Below, piece by piece: positions 17,490 to 25,823 of a DNA stretch of 64,000 nt. A program made the translations under genes and the position numbers. Origin of the DNA: Rhodospirillales bacterium (GTDB taxonomy: Bacteria; Pseudomonadota; Alphaproteobacteria; Reyranellales; Reyranellaceae); the NCBI GenBank assembly GCA_009377525.1, contig WHTW01000021.1:1-64000 (forward strand), read 5' to 3'. The notes under the pieces were generated by a model, which worked only from the letters and a program-made list of their open reading frames with translations, searched no databases and was not told the DNA's origin. The first letter of the stretch is position 1; every line of letters begins with the position of its first letter.

Positions 17490-18116
17490 CTAGTCGGTCA
17501 GGGAGCGCTTAATTGTGGCGACGACCGTCATGACGGCGGCGTGACCCATCATCAGCAGGAAAATTGTCCAGACAGCCGTGATGACGCTGAACAGCCAGCC
17601 GGCCATGGCCATCACGCCGTCATCTTCGATCAAGGCGAGGCAGAAGAACATGATCGCCCATGCCGGGAACAGATTGTCGAACGGAATGGGCAACGCCAGG
17701 ATCACGATGTTGATCGCCCATGCGGCAAGCAGTGCGCGCCGCGGCATGCCGCTGATCCACCACTCGTGCCGGACGTGGACGGTGTCCTCGAGCCACCGGA
17801 TGAAACGGCGTGAGCGGTCGAGGAAGACCTGAAGCTTGCCGCGCCGCAGGCCGCGGCGGCCGACCAACGCCGGCAGCTTCGGCACCTCGCGGCCGACGAA
17901 GAACTGCACCAGCAGGAACGCCATCGGCAAGCCGGTTATGGTGGAGAGCCAGGGGATTCCCGTGGGGATGCAGTTCGGTACGTTGAGGGCCGCGATCGCG
18001 AAGGCGTAGGAGCGTCCGTGCAGCCCGCCGAGGAATTCGTCGAGAGTGAGTAACGACTGTCGATCGCCCGCGAAGAGCAGCTCGAGCGTCTGCAGAAGAC
18101 CGAAATTGTCCTTCAT
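17490..18116 (-). CDS. ExoD-like exopolysaccharide synthesis membrane protein
   Basis: A 208-residue protein resembling ExoD of rhizobia: a soluble N terminus (MKDNFGLLQTLELLF...LTLDEFLGGLHGRSYAF), then hydrophobic segments around ALNVPNCIPTGIPWLSTITG and two C-terminal membrane pairs (LLAAWAINIVILALPIPF, GWLFSVITAVWTIFLLMMG). ExoD-family proteins influence exopolysaccharide production and alkali tolerance; the mechanism is not established. The start ATG overlaps the stop of the upstream CitE-like gene (ATGA), so translation is coupled. The stop codon lies inside the right inverted repeat of the 949-base element, so the present C terminus may have been shaped by insertion. Confidence 0.75.
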   Translation of the reverse strand: MKDNFGLLQTLELLFAGDRQSLLTLDEFLGGLHGRSYAFAIAALNVPNCIPTGIPWLSTITGLPMAFLLVQFFVGREVPKLPALVGRRGLRRGKLQVFLDRSRRFIRWLEDTVHVRHEWWISGMPRRALLAAWAINIVILALPIPFDNLFPAWAIMFFCLALIEDDGVMAMAGWLFSVITAVWTIFLLMMGHAAVMTVVATIKRSLTD

Positions 18117-18973
18117 CCACCCGTCCGGCCGAGAAGCCGACGCGCCAAGGTAAGGTGCGGCTTGTCCAGCATCTTGCCGTCGAGCGTCAGCACACCGGAG
18201 CCGGGGTTGCTCTCGAACGTCTCGACGACACGCTTCGCCCAATCGACCTCCTGCGCCGTCGGCGTGAAGACCTCGTGGATGATCGCGACTTGGTCGGGAT
18301 GGATGGCGATCTTGCCGCCATAGCCCATGCGCCGCGCATCGGTCGCCTCGGCGCGCAGGCCGGCGACGTTCTTGATGTCGGGGTAGACGGTGTCGTAGGC
18401 GGTGACGCCGGCCGCCACCGAGGCCATCAGGTTGACGGTGCGCGCGAGCCTGAAGGTGTCGTCGTATTCGCCGGGCGAGGGGCCTTTGGCCAGCGCGCCA
18501 AGGTCGGCCATCAGATCCTCGCCGCCCCACGAATGGCCGATCAATCGTGCATGCTTGGCGGGCGCTGCCGTCAACGCCAGGACGGCGGCCGCGCTTTCGG
18601 CGATGGTCAGGATCCTGGTGGCGCCGGCTTCGATGCCTTCCCGCGCCTCCAGGGCGTCGAGATAGTGGGCCAGCAGGTCGACGTTGGCCTGGCCGACGCA
18701 CTTGGGGAACACGATGCCGTCGGGCAGGCCCTGCATGACGACAGCGAGGTCACCCAGGGTCAGCCCAGTGTCGAGCGCATTGACGCGCACATAGAGCTTG
18801 GGGCCCGCGCGATTGGCCGACTTCAGGTAGGCCAGTACCATGTCGCGCGCGATCTTCTTGCGGTCGGTGGCGACCGAATCCTCGAGATCGAGGATCAATC
18901 CGTCGGGACCGGACGAAGGGCCCTTGGCGAGCTTGCGCTCGGAATCGCCGGGAACGAACAGGAACGAACGCAT
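18113..18973 (-). CDS. HpcH/HpaI-family CoA-ester lyase (CitE-like)
   Basis: A 286-residue TIM-barrel lyase starting MRSFLFVPGDSERKL, the typical CitE/malyl-CoA lyase N terminus. LILDLEDSVATDRK carries the substrate/metal acidic motif, YVRVNALDTG follows, and AAIHP-like GGKIAIHPDQVAIIHE is near the C terminus. The family cleaves 3-hydroxy-acyl-CoA esters such as citramalyl-, malyl- or citryl-CoA. A longer in-frame start at 19024 would overlap the MaoC gene and lacks family character. It lies 5 bases after the MaoC gene on the same strand, indicating a shared pathway in which hydration feeds lyase cleavage. Confidence 0.85.
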   Translation of the reverse strand: MRSFLFVPGDSERKLAKGPSSGPDGLILDLEDSVATDRKKIARDMVLAYLKSANRAGPKLYVRVNALDTGLTLGDLAVVMQGLPDGIVFPKCVGQANVDLLAHYLDALEAREGIEAGATRILTIAESAAAVLALTAAPAKHARLIGHSWGGEDLMADLGALAKGPSPGEYDDTFRLARTVNLMASVAAGVTAYDTVYPDIKNVAGLRAEATDARRMGYGGKIAIHPDQVAIIHEVFTPTAQEVDWAKRVVETFESNPGSGVLTLDGKMLDKPHLTLARRLLGRTGG

Positions 18974-18978
18974 CTGTC

Positions 18979-19437
18979 TTAAGAGTCCTTTGGCTTCTTG
19001 CGCATCAGCGCCTGGCGCGTGCATTGCGCGACGGTCTCGCCGCGCTGGTTGATGGCGACGTGGCTGAACTCGACGATGCCGGCATCCGGCCGCGACTTGC
19101 TCTCGCGCAGGCTCAAAACGGTTGTCTTCACGCGCAGCGTGTCACCGTGGAACACCGGCTTGGGGAAGCGCACGTCGGTCATGCCGAGGTTGGCGACGGT
19201 GGTGCCGAGCGTCGTGTCGTTCACGGTGATGCCGATCATCAGGCCGAGCGTGAACAGGCTGTTGACGATGCGCTGGCCGAACTCGGTCTTGGAGGCGAAC
19301 TCCTCGTCGAGGTGCAGGGGCTGCACGTTCATGGTCAGCGAGCTGTACAGCACGTTGTCCATTTCAGTGACCGTGCGCGTCCAGGCATGGTCGAACACCC
19401 GGCCCACCGTGAATTCTTCGAAATAGAGCCCCGCCAT
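18979..19437 (-). CDS. MaoC-family hot-dog dehydratase/hydratase
   Basis: A 152-residue single hot-dog protein. [21 protein letters not shown] contains the hydratase signature with catalytic Asp/His-like residues (the usual reading is N-x-x-H-x-D), followed by [14 protein letters not shown] and the [20 protein letters not shown] strand. It would add water to, or remove it from, an enoyl-CoA. It leads the minus-strand set MaoC, CitE-like lyase, ExoD-like and is divergent from the quinone oxidoreductase gene at 19541. Single-domain length argues against the longer double-hot-dog mesaconyl-C1-CoA hydratases. Confidence 0.87.
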   Translation of the reverse strand: MAGLYFEEFTVGRVFDHAWTRTVTEMDNVLYSSLTMNVQPLHLDEEFASKTEFGQRIVNSLFTLGLMIGITVNDTTLGTTVANLGMTDVRFPKPVFHGDTLRVKTTVLSLRESKSRPDAGIVEFSHVAINQRGETVAQCTRQALMRKKPKDS

Positions 19438-19540
19438 CTTCCTCCCCGCGAACAGGCCCTTCTAGCATGGATGGACGCTGCCCGGCCCCCATCGTATCAA
19501 TGCCGCCACAGGACGAAACATCGATGACGGAGCGGAACCG

Positions 19541-20518
19541 ATGCGCGCAATGATGAGCGAAACGCCGGGCGGGCCCGAGAGCCTGAAGCTCATGGAACTG
19601 CCCTCCCAGCCGCTGGGCAAGGGCCAGGTCCGCGTCGCCGTCAAGGCCGCCGGTGTGAACTTTCCCGACACGCTGATCATCGCCGACAAGTACCAGTTCA
19701 AGCCGCCGCGTCCGTTCGCGCCGGGCCATGAGATCGCGGGCGACATCACCGAGGTCGGCGACGGCGTCAGCGGCTACAAGAAAGGCGACCGCGTCATCGG
19801 CATGATCGGCCATGGCGGCTATGCCACGGAGGCCGTCGTCGACCAGGGCGCGCTCCTGCCGATGCCGCCGAACATGAGCTACGAGGACGGCTCGGCCTTC
19901 ACCATGACCTACGGCACGTCCTACTATGCGCTGAAGCAGAGGAGCGACTACAAGCCCGGCGAGACGCTGCTGGTGACGGGCGCCTCGGGCGGCGTCGGCC
20001 TGACCGCGGTGGAGCTCGGCGCGCTGATGGGGCTGAAGGTGATCGCGGCCGTCGGCTCGGACGAGAAGATGGAGATCTGCAGGAAGTACGGCGCCACGAT
20101 GTTCGTGAACTACGTCAAGGAGAAGATGCGCGACAAGGTCAAGGAGCTGACCGGCGGCAATGGTGCCGACATCATCTACGACGCGGTCGGCGGCGACGCC
20201 TTCGACGAGGCGATCCGCTGCATCGCCTGGTACGGCCGCCTGCTGGTGGTCGGCTTCGCGGCCGGCCGCATCCCCTCGCTGCCGGCCAACCTCGCACTGC
20301 TCAAGAGCTGCGACGTGCGCGGCGTGTTCTACGGCGCCTGGCGCGCGCGCGAGCCCGCCGAGGCGCGCAAGAACTTCGACGAGCTCCTGAAGTGGTATAG
20401 CGAGGGCAAGCTCAAGCCGCACATCTCCATGCGCTTCCCGCTGGAAAAGGGCGCCGACGCGATGAATGCGCTGCTCTCGCGCAAGGCGACGGGCAAGGTC
20501 GTCCTGACGGTGGCGTGA
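19541..20518 (+). CDS. NADPH:quinone oxidoreductase-like MDR enzyme
   Basis: A 325-residue medium-chain reductase of the QOR branch, lacking the zinc-binding cysteines of alcohol dehydrogenases. The GroES-like N-terminal domain has the AAGVNFPDTLIIADKYQF block and APGHEIAGDITEVGDGV; the Rossmann domain has LLVTGASGGVGLTAVELG for NADPH binding and SDEKMEICRKYGATMFVNY. It likely reduces a quinone, enal or enone. It is divergent from the MaoC gene and followed, after a short relic, by an SDR gene on the same strand. Confidence 0.9.
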   Translation: MRAMMSETPGGPESLKLMELPSQPLGKGQVRVAVKAAGVNFPDTLIIADKYQFKPPRPFAPGHEIAGDITEVGDGVSGYKKGDRVIGMIGHGGYATEAVVDQGALLPMPPNMSYEDGSAFTMTYGTSYYALKQRSDYKPGETLLVTGASGGVGLTAVELGALMGLKVIAAVGSDEKMEICRKYGATMFVNYVKEKMRDKVKELTGGNGADIIYDAVGGDAFDEAIRCIAWYGRLLVVGFAAGRIPSLPANLALLKSCDVRGVFYGAWRAREPAEARKNFDELLKWYSEGKLKPHISMRFPLEKGADAMNALLSRKATGKVVLTVA

Positions 20519-20526
20519 GGCCGGCG

Positions 20527-20616
20527 ATGATCGGCCGGCGCCGACTCACCGCTTTCCTCGGCGCGTCGCTGCTGCCGTTGCCGGCGCGGGCGGCTCCGCT
20601 CGAGATGACGGAGTAG
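20527..20616 (+). pseudogene. Signal-peptide-like 29-residue relic
   Basis: ATG 20527 opens MIGRRRLTAFLGASLLPLPA followed by RAAPLEMTE and a stop. The arginine run, hydrophobic core and Ala-x-Ala-like end look like a twin-arginine or Sec export signal whose mature protein is missing. Many Bug/TctC receptors in such genomes begin this way, so this may be the front end of a deleted receptor gene. It could also be a chance frame or a tiny leader peptide for the SDR gene 12 bases downstream. Confidence 0.4.
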
Positions 20617-20628
20617 TAGGAGACATCA

Positions 20629-21384
20629 TTGACCAGACTCACCGGAAAGATCGCCATCGTCACCGGAGCTGCCTCCGGCATTGGCGCGGCGTCGGCCAGG
20701 CTTTTCGCCGACGAGGGTGCGCAGGTGTTGGCGGTCGACCGGCCGGAATCGGCGATCGACCAGGCGCATGCCGGCAACAACGCCATCGCCGCCTTCGGCT
20801 GTGACGTCACCGGCGACGATGCGCCCAAGAAGATCGTGGCTGCGGCGCTCGGCAAGTTCGGCGCCATCGACGTCCTGTTCAACAATGCCGGCGTCAGCGG
20901 CCGCGCTTTCGTCGAGGAGATGACTGACGAGCATTGGGACCATGTCAATGGCGTGAACGTGCGCGCCATGTTCCGCCTGTGCCGTGAGGCCATTCCGGTC
21001 CTGAAGGCCCGCGCCAAGGAGAAGGGCCGCGCGCGCATCGTCAACACCGCCTCGGTCATGGCCTTCGATACGGACTACGGGTTGGCCGCCTACTGCGCTT
21101 CCAAAGCGGGCGTCGGCGGATTGACGCGCACGCTGGCGCTCGAGCTCGGCAAGTTCAACATCACCGCCAACTATGTCTGTCCCGGCGCCATCTATACCGG
21201 CATGACGCGCACCAACTTCGACAATCCCGAGATCCGCGCGGTCTGGGAGAAGAAGGCGGCCTTGCGCCGGCTTGGCCAGCCGATCGATATTGCCCGCGGC
21301 GCGCTCCTGTTGGCGTCCGACGAGGCCGACTTCATCACCGGGCACGAGCTGGTGGTCGATGGCGGGCTCACCCTGCGTACCTGA
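20629..21384 (+). CDS. SDR-family oxidoreductase
   Basis: A 251-residue short-chain dehydrogenase with a TTG start, supported by AGTAGGAGA seven to nine bases upstream and by the match MTRLTGKIAIVTGAASGIGAA directly after it. NNAGVSGRAF, the catalytic serine region NTASVMAFDTDYGL and AAYCASKAGVGGLTRTLALE with Tyr and Lys are all present; the C terminus ends LVVDGGLTLRT. The substrate is unknown. It is likely cotranscribed with the M14-like peptidase gene 9 bases downstream. Confidence 0.88.
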   Translation: MTRLTGKIAIVTGAASGIGAASARLFADEGAQVLAVDRPESAIDQAHAGNNAIAAFGCDVTGDDAPKKIVAAALGKFGAIDVLFNNAGVSGRAFVEEMTDEHWDHVNGVNVRAMFRLCREAIPVLKARAKEKGRARIVNTASVMAFDTDYGLAAYCASKAGVGGLTRTLALELGKFNITANYVCPGAIYTGMTRTNFDNPEIRAVWEKKAALRRLGQPIDIARGALLLASDEADFITGHELVVDGGLTLRT

Positions 21385-21393
21385 GTATCCACC

Positions 21394-22494
21394 ATGGCCA
21401 ACATCCATTCCTTTGCGGCTTCCTACAGCGAGGCGCGCGACAAGTTCCTGGCGGCGGCGCGCGTCGCCGGCGCCACGACCTGGCGCTATGACAATCCGAC
21501 GAAGGGTCCGAAGGGCGAATCGCTCTCGACCGACGTCGCGCGGCTCGGTCCCGACGATGCGTCGCGTGTCGTGGTGACGATCTCCAGCACCCACGGCGTG
21601 GAGGGCTATTGCGGGTCGGGCTTCCAGGTCGACTGGCTGGCGAGCGTCGGCGCCGCCGGCCTGCCGCCCAAGGACACAGCGGCGGTGTTCGTGCACGCCA
21701 TAAACCCCTACGGCTTTGCCTGGACGCGGCGGGTGACGGAAGAGGGCAATGACCTCAACCGCAACTACGTCGATCACAGCAAGCCCTATCCGGTAAACGA
21801 GGGCTATCTCGAGATCGCCGACTTCCTGGTGCCGGCCGATCTCAGCCAGGCGACCATCGACGCCGCCGATGCCAAGCTTGCCGCCTATCGCAAGAAGGTG
21901 GGCGACGTCGCCTACTTCCGCGCGGTGTCCGGCGGCCAGTACAGTCATCCCGACGGCATGTTCTTCGGCGGCGGCGGCCCGTCCTGGTCGAACCGTACGC
22001 TGCATGCCGTCACCGACCGCTTCCTCAAGGGGCGCCAGGACGTCGCTGTCATCGATTTCCATACCGGCCTGGGTCCGTATGGCTACGGCGAGCCGATCAC
22101 CCATTACGACATCAACACGCCGGCCTCGCGTCGCGTGCGCGCCTTCTGGGGGGAATCGGTCACGGAGTCCAAGCGCGGCCAGACGGCGTCGCAGGCACGC
22201 GACGGACTTGGCCACTACGGTTTGAACCGCGTGCTGACCGAGCCCGAGACCCGGCTCACCATGTGCACCCTGGAATACGGCACCTTCGATCGCGAAAGCG
22301 GCCAGAAGGCCTTCCGGGCCGACCACTGGCTGCACAAGTACGGCGATCCGCTGGGCAGGGAGGCAGGACCCGTGCGGGCGGCGATGCGCCGGCAGTTCTA
22401 CCCCGAGACCGATGACTGGAAGGAGGCCGTGCTTTTCCGCGGCCATCAGATCGTCCGCCAGGCCATCGCCGGTATTCAGCACGGCGCGCTTTAG
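21394..22494 (+). CDS. M14-type metallopeptidase-like protein (DUF2817)
   Basis: A 366-residue protein of the DUF2817 family, related to M14 carboxypeptidases. The zinc-binding His-x-x-Glu pair is in SSTHGVEGYCGSGFQ; HAINPYGFAWTRRV and EGNDLNRNYVDH match the family arginine/asparagine block; VIDFHTGLGPYGYGE holds the third zinc His region, and CTLEYGTFD fits the catalytic Glu position. No signal peptide is seen, so cytoplasmic hydrolysis of a small peptide or amide is likely. The natural substrate is not known. Confidence 0.82.
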   Translation: MANIHSFAASYSEARDKFLAAARVAGATTWRYDNPTKGPKGESLSTDVARLGPDDASRVVVTISSTHGVEGYCGSGFQVDWLASVGAAGLPPKDTAAVFVHAINPYGFAWTRRVTEEGNDLNRNYVDHSKPYPVNEGYLEIADFLVPADLSQATIDAADAKLAAYRKKVGDVAYFRAVSGGQYSHPDGMFFGGGGPSWSNRTLHAVTDRFLKGRQDVAVIDFHTGLGPYGYGEPITHYDINTPASRRVRAFWGESVTESKRGQTASQARDGLGHYGLNRVLTEPETRLTMCTLEYGTFDRESGQKAFRADHWLHKYGDPLGREAGPVRAAMRRQFYPETDDWKEAVLFRGHQIVRQAIAGIQHGAL

Positions 22495-22576
22495 TCTCGC
22501 CGGACGAGAACTTTCTGGGGACAAACCGCCTGCGAAAAGCCACACGTCGCGCAACTGATCCTGCTAAAAGCCTCCC

Positions 22577-24511
22577 ATGCGTGTCCTGGTGGCGCTGATC
22601 GCCTTTGTGGCTATCGCCGCGCTTAATCTCTTGTGGTGGTGGTGGCCAAACAGGCCGGTCGAAATCGCCGGCTGGACCAACGCACCATTGCAGAGCGTGT
22701 CGTTCGCACCCTACCGGCCGGGCCAGAGTCCGCTCACGCGCACCTTCCCGACACCCGATCAGATCGAAGACGATCTGCGCCGCGTGCAGGGCAAGGTCCG
22801 CGCGGTCCGAACCTATTCTGCGGGCGAAAACCTCGAGACCGTTCCGCAGCGCGCCGGCAAGTACGGGCTGAAGGTCTGGCACGGCGCCTGGCTGAACGAC
22901 AACGACAAGGAGAACCTCGAGCAGATCAATCTGCTGATCGACCACGCCAACAAGTACAAGGACGCGGTCGAGCGGGTGATCGTCGGCAACGAGGTGCTGC
23001 TGCGCAAGGATCTGACGGCCAATCAGCTCCGTCGCTACATCCGCCAGGTCAAGCAGCGCGTGTCGCAGCCCGTGACCTATGCCGATGTCTGGGAATTCTG
23101 GATGCGCAACCCGTCGCTGGCCGACGAGGTCGACTTCATCACCATCCATATCCTGCCGTACTGGGAGGACGTACCGATCGGGCTGGATCGTCGCGAGCCC
23201 GACGGCAAGCCGACCATCGAGAAGCATATCGTCGACATCTACAAGAAGGTGCAGGAGCGCTTCCCGGGCAAGCCGATCGTGATCGGCGAGACCGGCTGGC
23301 CGAGCGACGGCCGCATGCGCTCGGATGCGCGGCCTGGCCGGATCGAGCAGGTGCGCTACTTCTCGACCTTCCGCGGCATCGCCGACCGCGAGAAGTTCGA
23401 CTACAACATCGTCGAAGCCTTTGACCAGTACTGGAAGGCCCGACAGGAAGGCACCGTGGGGGCAGCCTGGGGCCTGCTGGACGCACAACGTCGCGACAAG
23501 TTCGAGCTCGGCAAGCCGGTGTCGGCCGAGCCGCACTGGCCGATCCTGTTCACCGTGTCGACGCTGGCCGGCGGCCTGGTGCTGGGCGGCGTCGTCGTGA
23601 TGCGCCGACAGGCGCGCGGCAAGGCGATCGCGATCTTCGCGGTCTTCGCGCAGATCGTCGCGACCTGCTACGTGCAGACGGCCTGGATCGACCTCTCACG
23701 CACCTTCTACTTCGAGAAGATGGTTGGCATGGTCTTCTGGGCCGTGCTGCTGGGGCTGTTCAGCTACGCCTTGCTGCGCGGCATCGCCGACAGCCTGACC
23801 GGCAAGATGGCCGATCCCTCGCTCTACGGAGCGCGGGTGCGCGAGGCGTGGCGCGCCTGGCGCGAGCTGCCGCGCTACCGCATCCTGCAGCGCGCCGACC
23901 TGATGGCTCAGGCCCTCTACCTCGTGCTGACGATGATCTGCATCTTCTACCTGATCGTCATCAGCATCGACTGGTACGACGGCGTGATCCGCATCGGCGA
24001 GACCTGGTACCGCCAGATTGCCATCGACGGCCGCTACCGCGATTTCCCGATCTGGAGCTTCGTCATTCCGTCGATCGTGCTGATGGCCTGGAAGACGCTG
24101 ACCATCGTGCGCCGCGAGCCGGTGTCGCGCGCCGACCGCTGGGCCAAGGCGCTGTCGTTCGGCCGCCTGCTGGGCTACGACGGCAGCAGGGGCTTCGTGC
24201 GCATGGACCGGTCGTACAGCCGCGTCCGGCCGATCCTGCCGGAAATTGCCCTTTCGTTCCTGCTGATCTTCTGGGCTGTCGTCATGGTCGTCACCGAGGG
24301 GGCGATCAAGCTGCATGATGGCGGCTCCGGCGGCTTCGTCGCCGTCGACGGCGGCCGCTGGGTCATCGGCACGCTGTTCTGGAACACCCAGGCCGACTGG
24401 TTCGGTGGCCTAGCCATCCTGATGGCCACACCCTATCTCGCGACCATCTATGTGTCGCTGCGCGAGCCACTGGCAGAACCGCCGCCGGACTCCTATACCA
24501 GCAAGTGGTAG
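22577..24511 (+). CDS. Membrane-bound GH17-type beta-1,3-glucanase/glucanosyltransferase-like protein
   Basis: A 644-residue integral membrane protein. An N-terminal anchor (VLVALIAFVAIAALNLLWWW) precedes a glycoside hydrolase family 17-like domain, about residues 30-320, with the acid/base Glu139 in VIVGNEVLL and the nucleophile Glu238 in IGETGWPSDG. The second half has about seven membrane segments, for example YLVLTMICIFYLIVIS and EIALSFLLIFWAVVMVV. Bradyrhizobium NdvC, involved in cyclic beta-(1,3),(1,6)-glucan synthesis, has a comparable plan, so a role in periplasmic or surface glucan processing is inferred. No glucan synthase gene is adjacent. Confidence 0.75.
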   Translation: MRVLVALIAFVAIAALNLLWWWWPNRPVEIAGWTNAPLQSVSFAPYRPGQSPLTRTFPTPDQIEDDLRRVQGKVRAVRTYSAGENLETVPQRAGKYGLKVWHGAWLNDNDKENLEQINLLIDHANKYKDAVERVIVGNEVLLRKDLTANQLRRYIRQVKQRVSQPVTYADVWEFWMRNPSLADEVDFITIHILPYWEDVPIGLDRREPDGKPTIEKHIVDIYKKVQERFPGKPIVIGETGWPSDGRMRSDARPGRIEQVRYFSTFRGIADREKFDYNIVEAFDQYWKARQEGTVGAAWGLLDAQRRDKFELGKPVSAEPHWPILFTVSTLAGGLVLGGVVVMRRQARGKAIAIFAVFAQIVATCYVQTAWIDLSRTFYFEKMVGMVFWAVLLGLFSYALLRGIADSLTGKMADPSLYGARVREAWRAWRELPRYRILQRADLMAQALYLVLTMICIFYLIVISIDWYDGVIRIGETWYRQIAIDGRYRDFPIWSFVIPSIVLMAWKTLTIVRREPVSRADRWAKALSFGRLLGYDGSRGFVRMDRSYSRVRPILPEIALSFLLIFWAVVMVVTEGAIKLHDGGSGGFVAVDGGRWVIGTLFWNTQADWFGGLAILMATPYLATIYVSLREPLAEPPPDSYTSKW

Positions 24512-24570
24512 GCGCATCGTCGACGCCTCACCCTTCGGGGTGAGTGGGCGCTTCAGCCAGGAGTTACCGG

Positions 24571-25188
24571 ATGGAAATCAAGGGCGAGTACAGGATCGCG
24601 GCCCCGCGCGATAAGGTTTTTGCAGCATTGAATGACCCGGCCGTGCTGCAGGCTTGTATTCCGGGCTGCGAATCGCTGGAAAAGACGTCGGACACCGAAA
24701 TGAAAGCCAAGGTGCGCATGCGCATCGGCCCGGTCAGCGCGAGCTTCGCCGGTAAGGTCACGCTGTCCGATATCGACCCGCCCAATGGCTACAAGATCTC
24801 CGGCGAAGGGCAGGGTGGAGCAGCCGGCTTCGCCAAGGGCGGGGCCGTGGTCACGCTGCGCGAGGACGCCGGCGATACGGTGCTCAATTACAACGTCGAC
24901 GCCCAGGTCGGCGGCAAGATCGCCCAGGTCGGCGCCCGCCTGATCGATGGCACGGCCAAGAAGCTGGCCGACGAGTTCTTCGGCAAGTTCGCCGCCATGG
25001 TCGGCGGCGCCCCACCGGTTGCCGCGGTCGGCGGGACGCCCTCGGCCGATGCCGCGCCTACTGCGGCGCCCGACACGCTCGCGCCACCGTCACCGCCGGC
25101 CGCTGCAGCGCAGCGAGGCTATAGGCACTGGTTGGTAATCGGTATCGGTGCAGCTGTTCTGATCCTGATTTTTCTTGCGAGTCGTTAG
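24571..25188 (+). CDS. CoxG-like SRPBCC protein with C-terminal membrane anchor
   Basis: A 205-residue member of the carbon monoxide dehydrogenase subunit G family. The N-terminal 150 residues form the SRPBCC domain (MEIKGEYRIAAPRDKVFAAL, LQACIPGCESLEK, DPPNGYKISGEGQGGAAGFA). A Pro/Ala-rich linker leads to a terminal membrane helix (WLVIGIGAAVLILIFLASR). In Oligotropha, CoxG attaches the hydroxylase to the membrane; the tail anchor here fits. It is the first gene of the coxG-S-L-M type cluster, about 150 bases before the small subunit. Confidence 0.85.
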   Translation: MEIKGEYRIAAPRDKVFAALNDPAVLQACIPGCESLEKTSDTEMKAKVRMRIGPVSASFAGKVTLSDIDPPNGYKISGEGQGGAAGFAKGGAVVTLREDAGDTVLNYNVDAQVGGKIAQVGARLIDGTAKKLADEFFGKFAAMVGGAPPVAAVGGTPSADAAPTAAPDTLAPPSPPAAAAQRGYRHWLVIGIGAAVLILIFLASR

Positions 25189-25335
25189 CACCGGCTGCCG
25201 TCGGCGAGGGCAGTCGGTTGTCATCCGCAATTCGCTTGACCGGCGCCAGAGCGGCTTGCGAGAGTCGCTTAAACGCCTTGTGGGTGTGCATTGGCGCGCC
25301 TGCGCAGAAACCAACAATGTGAGGGAGACGAATAC

Positions 25336-25821
<486 letters not shown>

Positions 25822-25823
25822 CC

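Larger units (their letters stand above)
16545..17493. mobile_element. Candidate non-autonomous element bounded by 33/34-base inverted repeats
   Basis: The left end, 16545-16577, and right end, 17460-17493, are imperfect inverted copies: I count 29 matching columns of 34 with one single-base gap. The inner block GGTTTTGACGGG is identical, and both outer ends begin CTAG, which could be a four-base target duplication of the kind made by some IS5-group elements. The 949 bases between are the only long gene-free stretch in the window and are visibly AT-richer, with no frame resembling a transposase. Interior features are a strong promoter with a dyad (16792-16828), a CCCGTCCGG/CCGGACGGG hairpin near 16908-16937 and internal direct repeats. 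The right end overlaps the stop codon of the ExoD-like gene. A degenerate IS or a MITE fits best. Confidence 0.55.

Noticed and set aside
17217-17813. Plus-strand open frame of about 200 codons running from the gene-free region into the ExoD-like gene
   Set aside because: Half of it is antisense to a convincing membrane-protein gene, and the part in the gene-free element shows no protein-like pattern.
20527-20616. Calling the 29-residue export-signal-like frame a functional small protein
   Set aside because: It ends immediately after the signal-like segment; a relic or chance frame is more likely.
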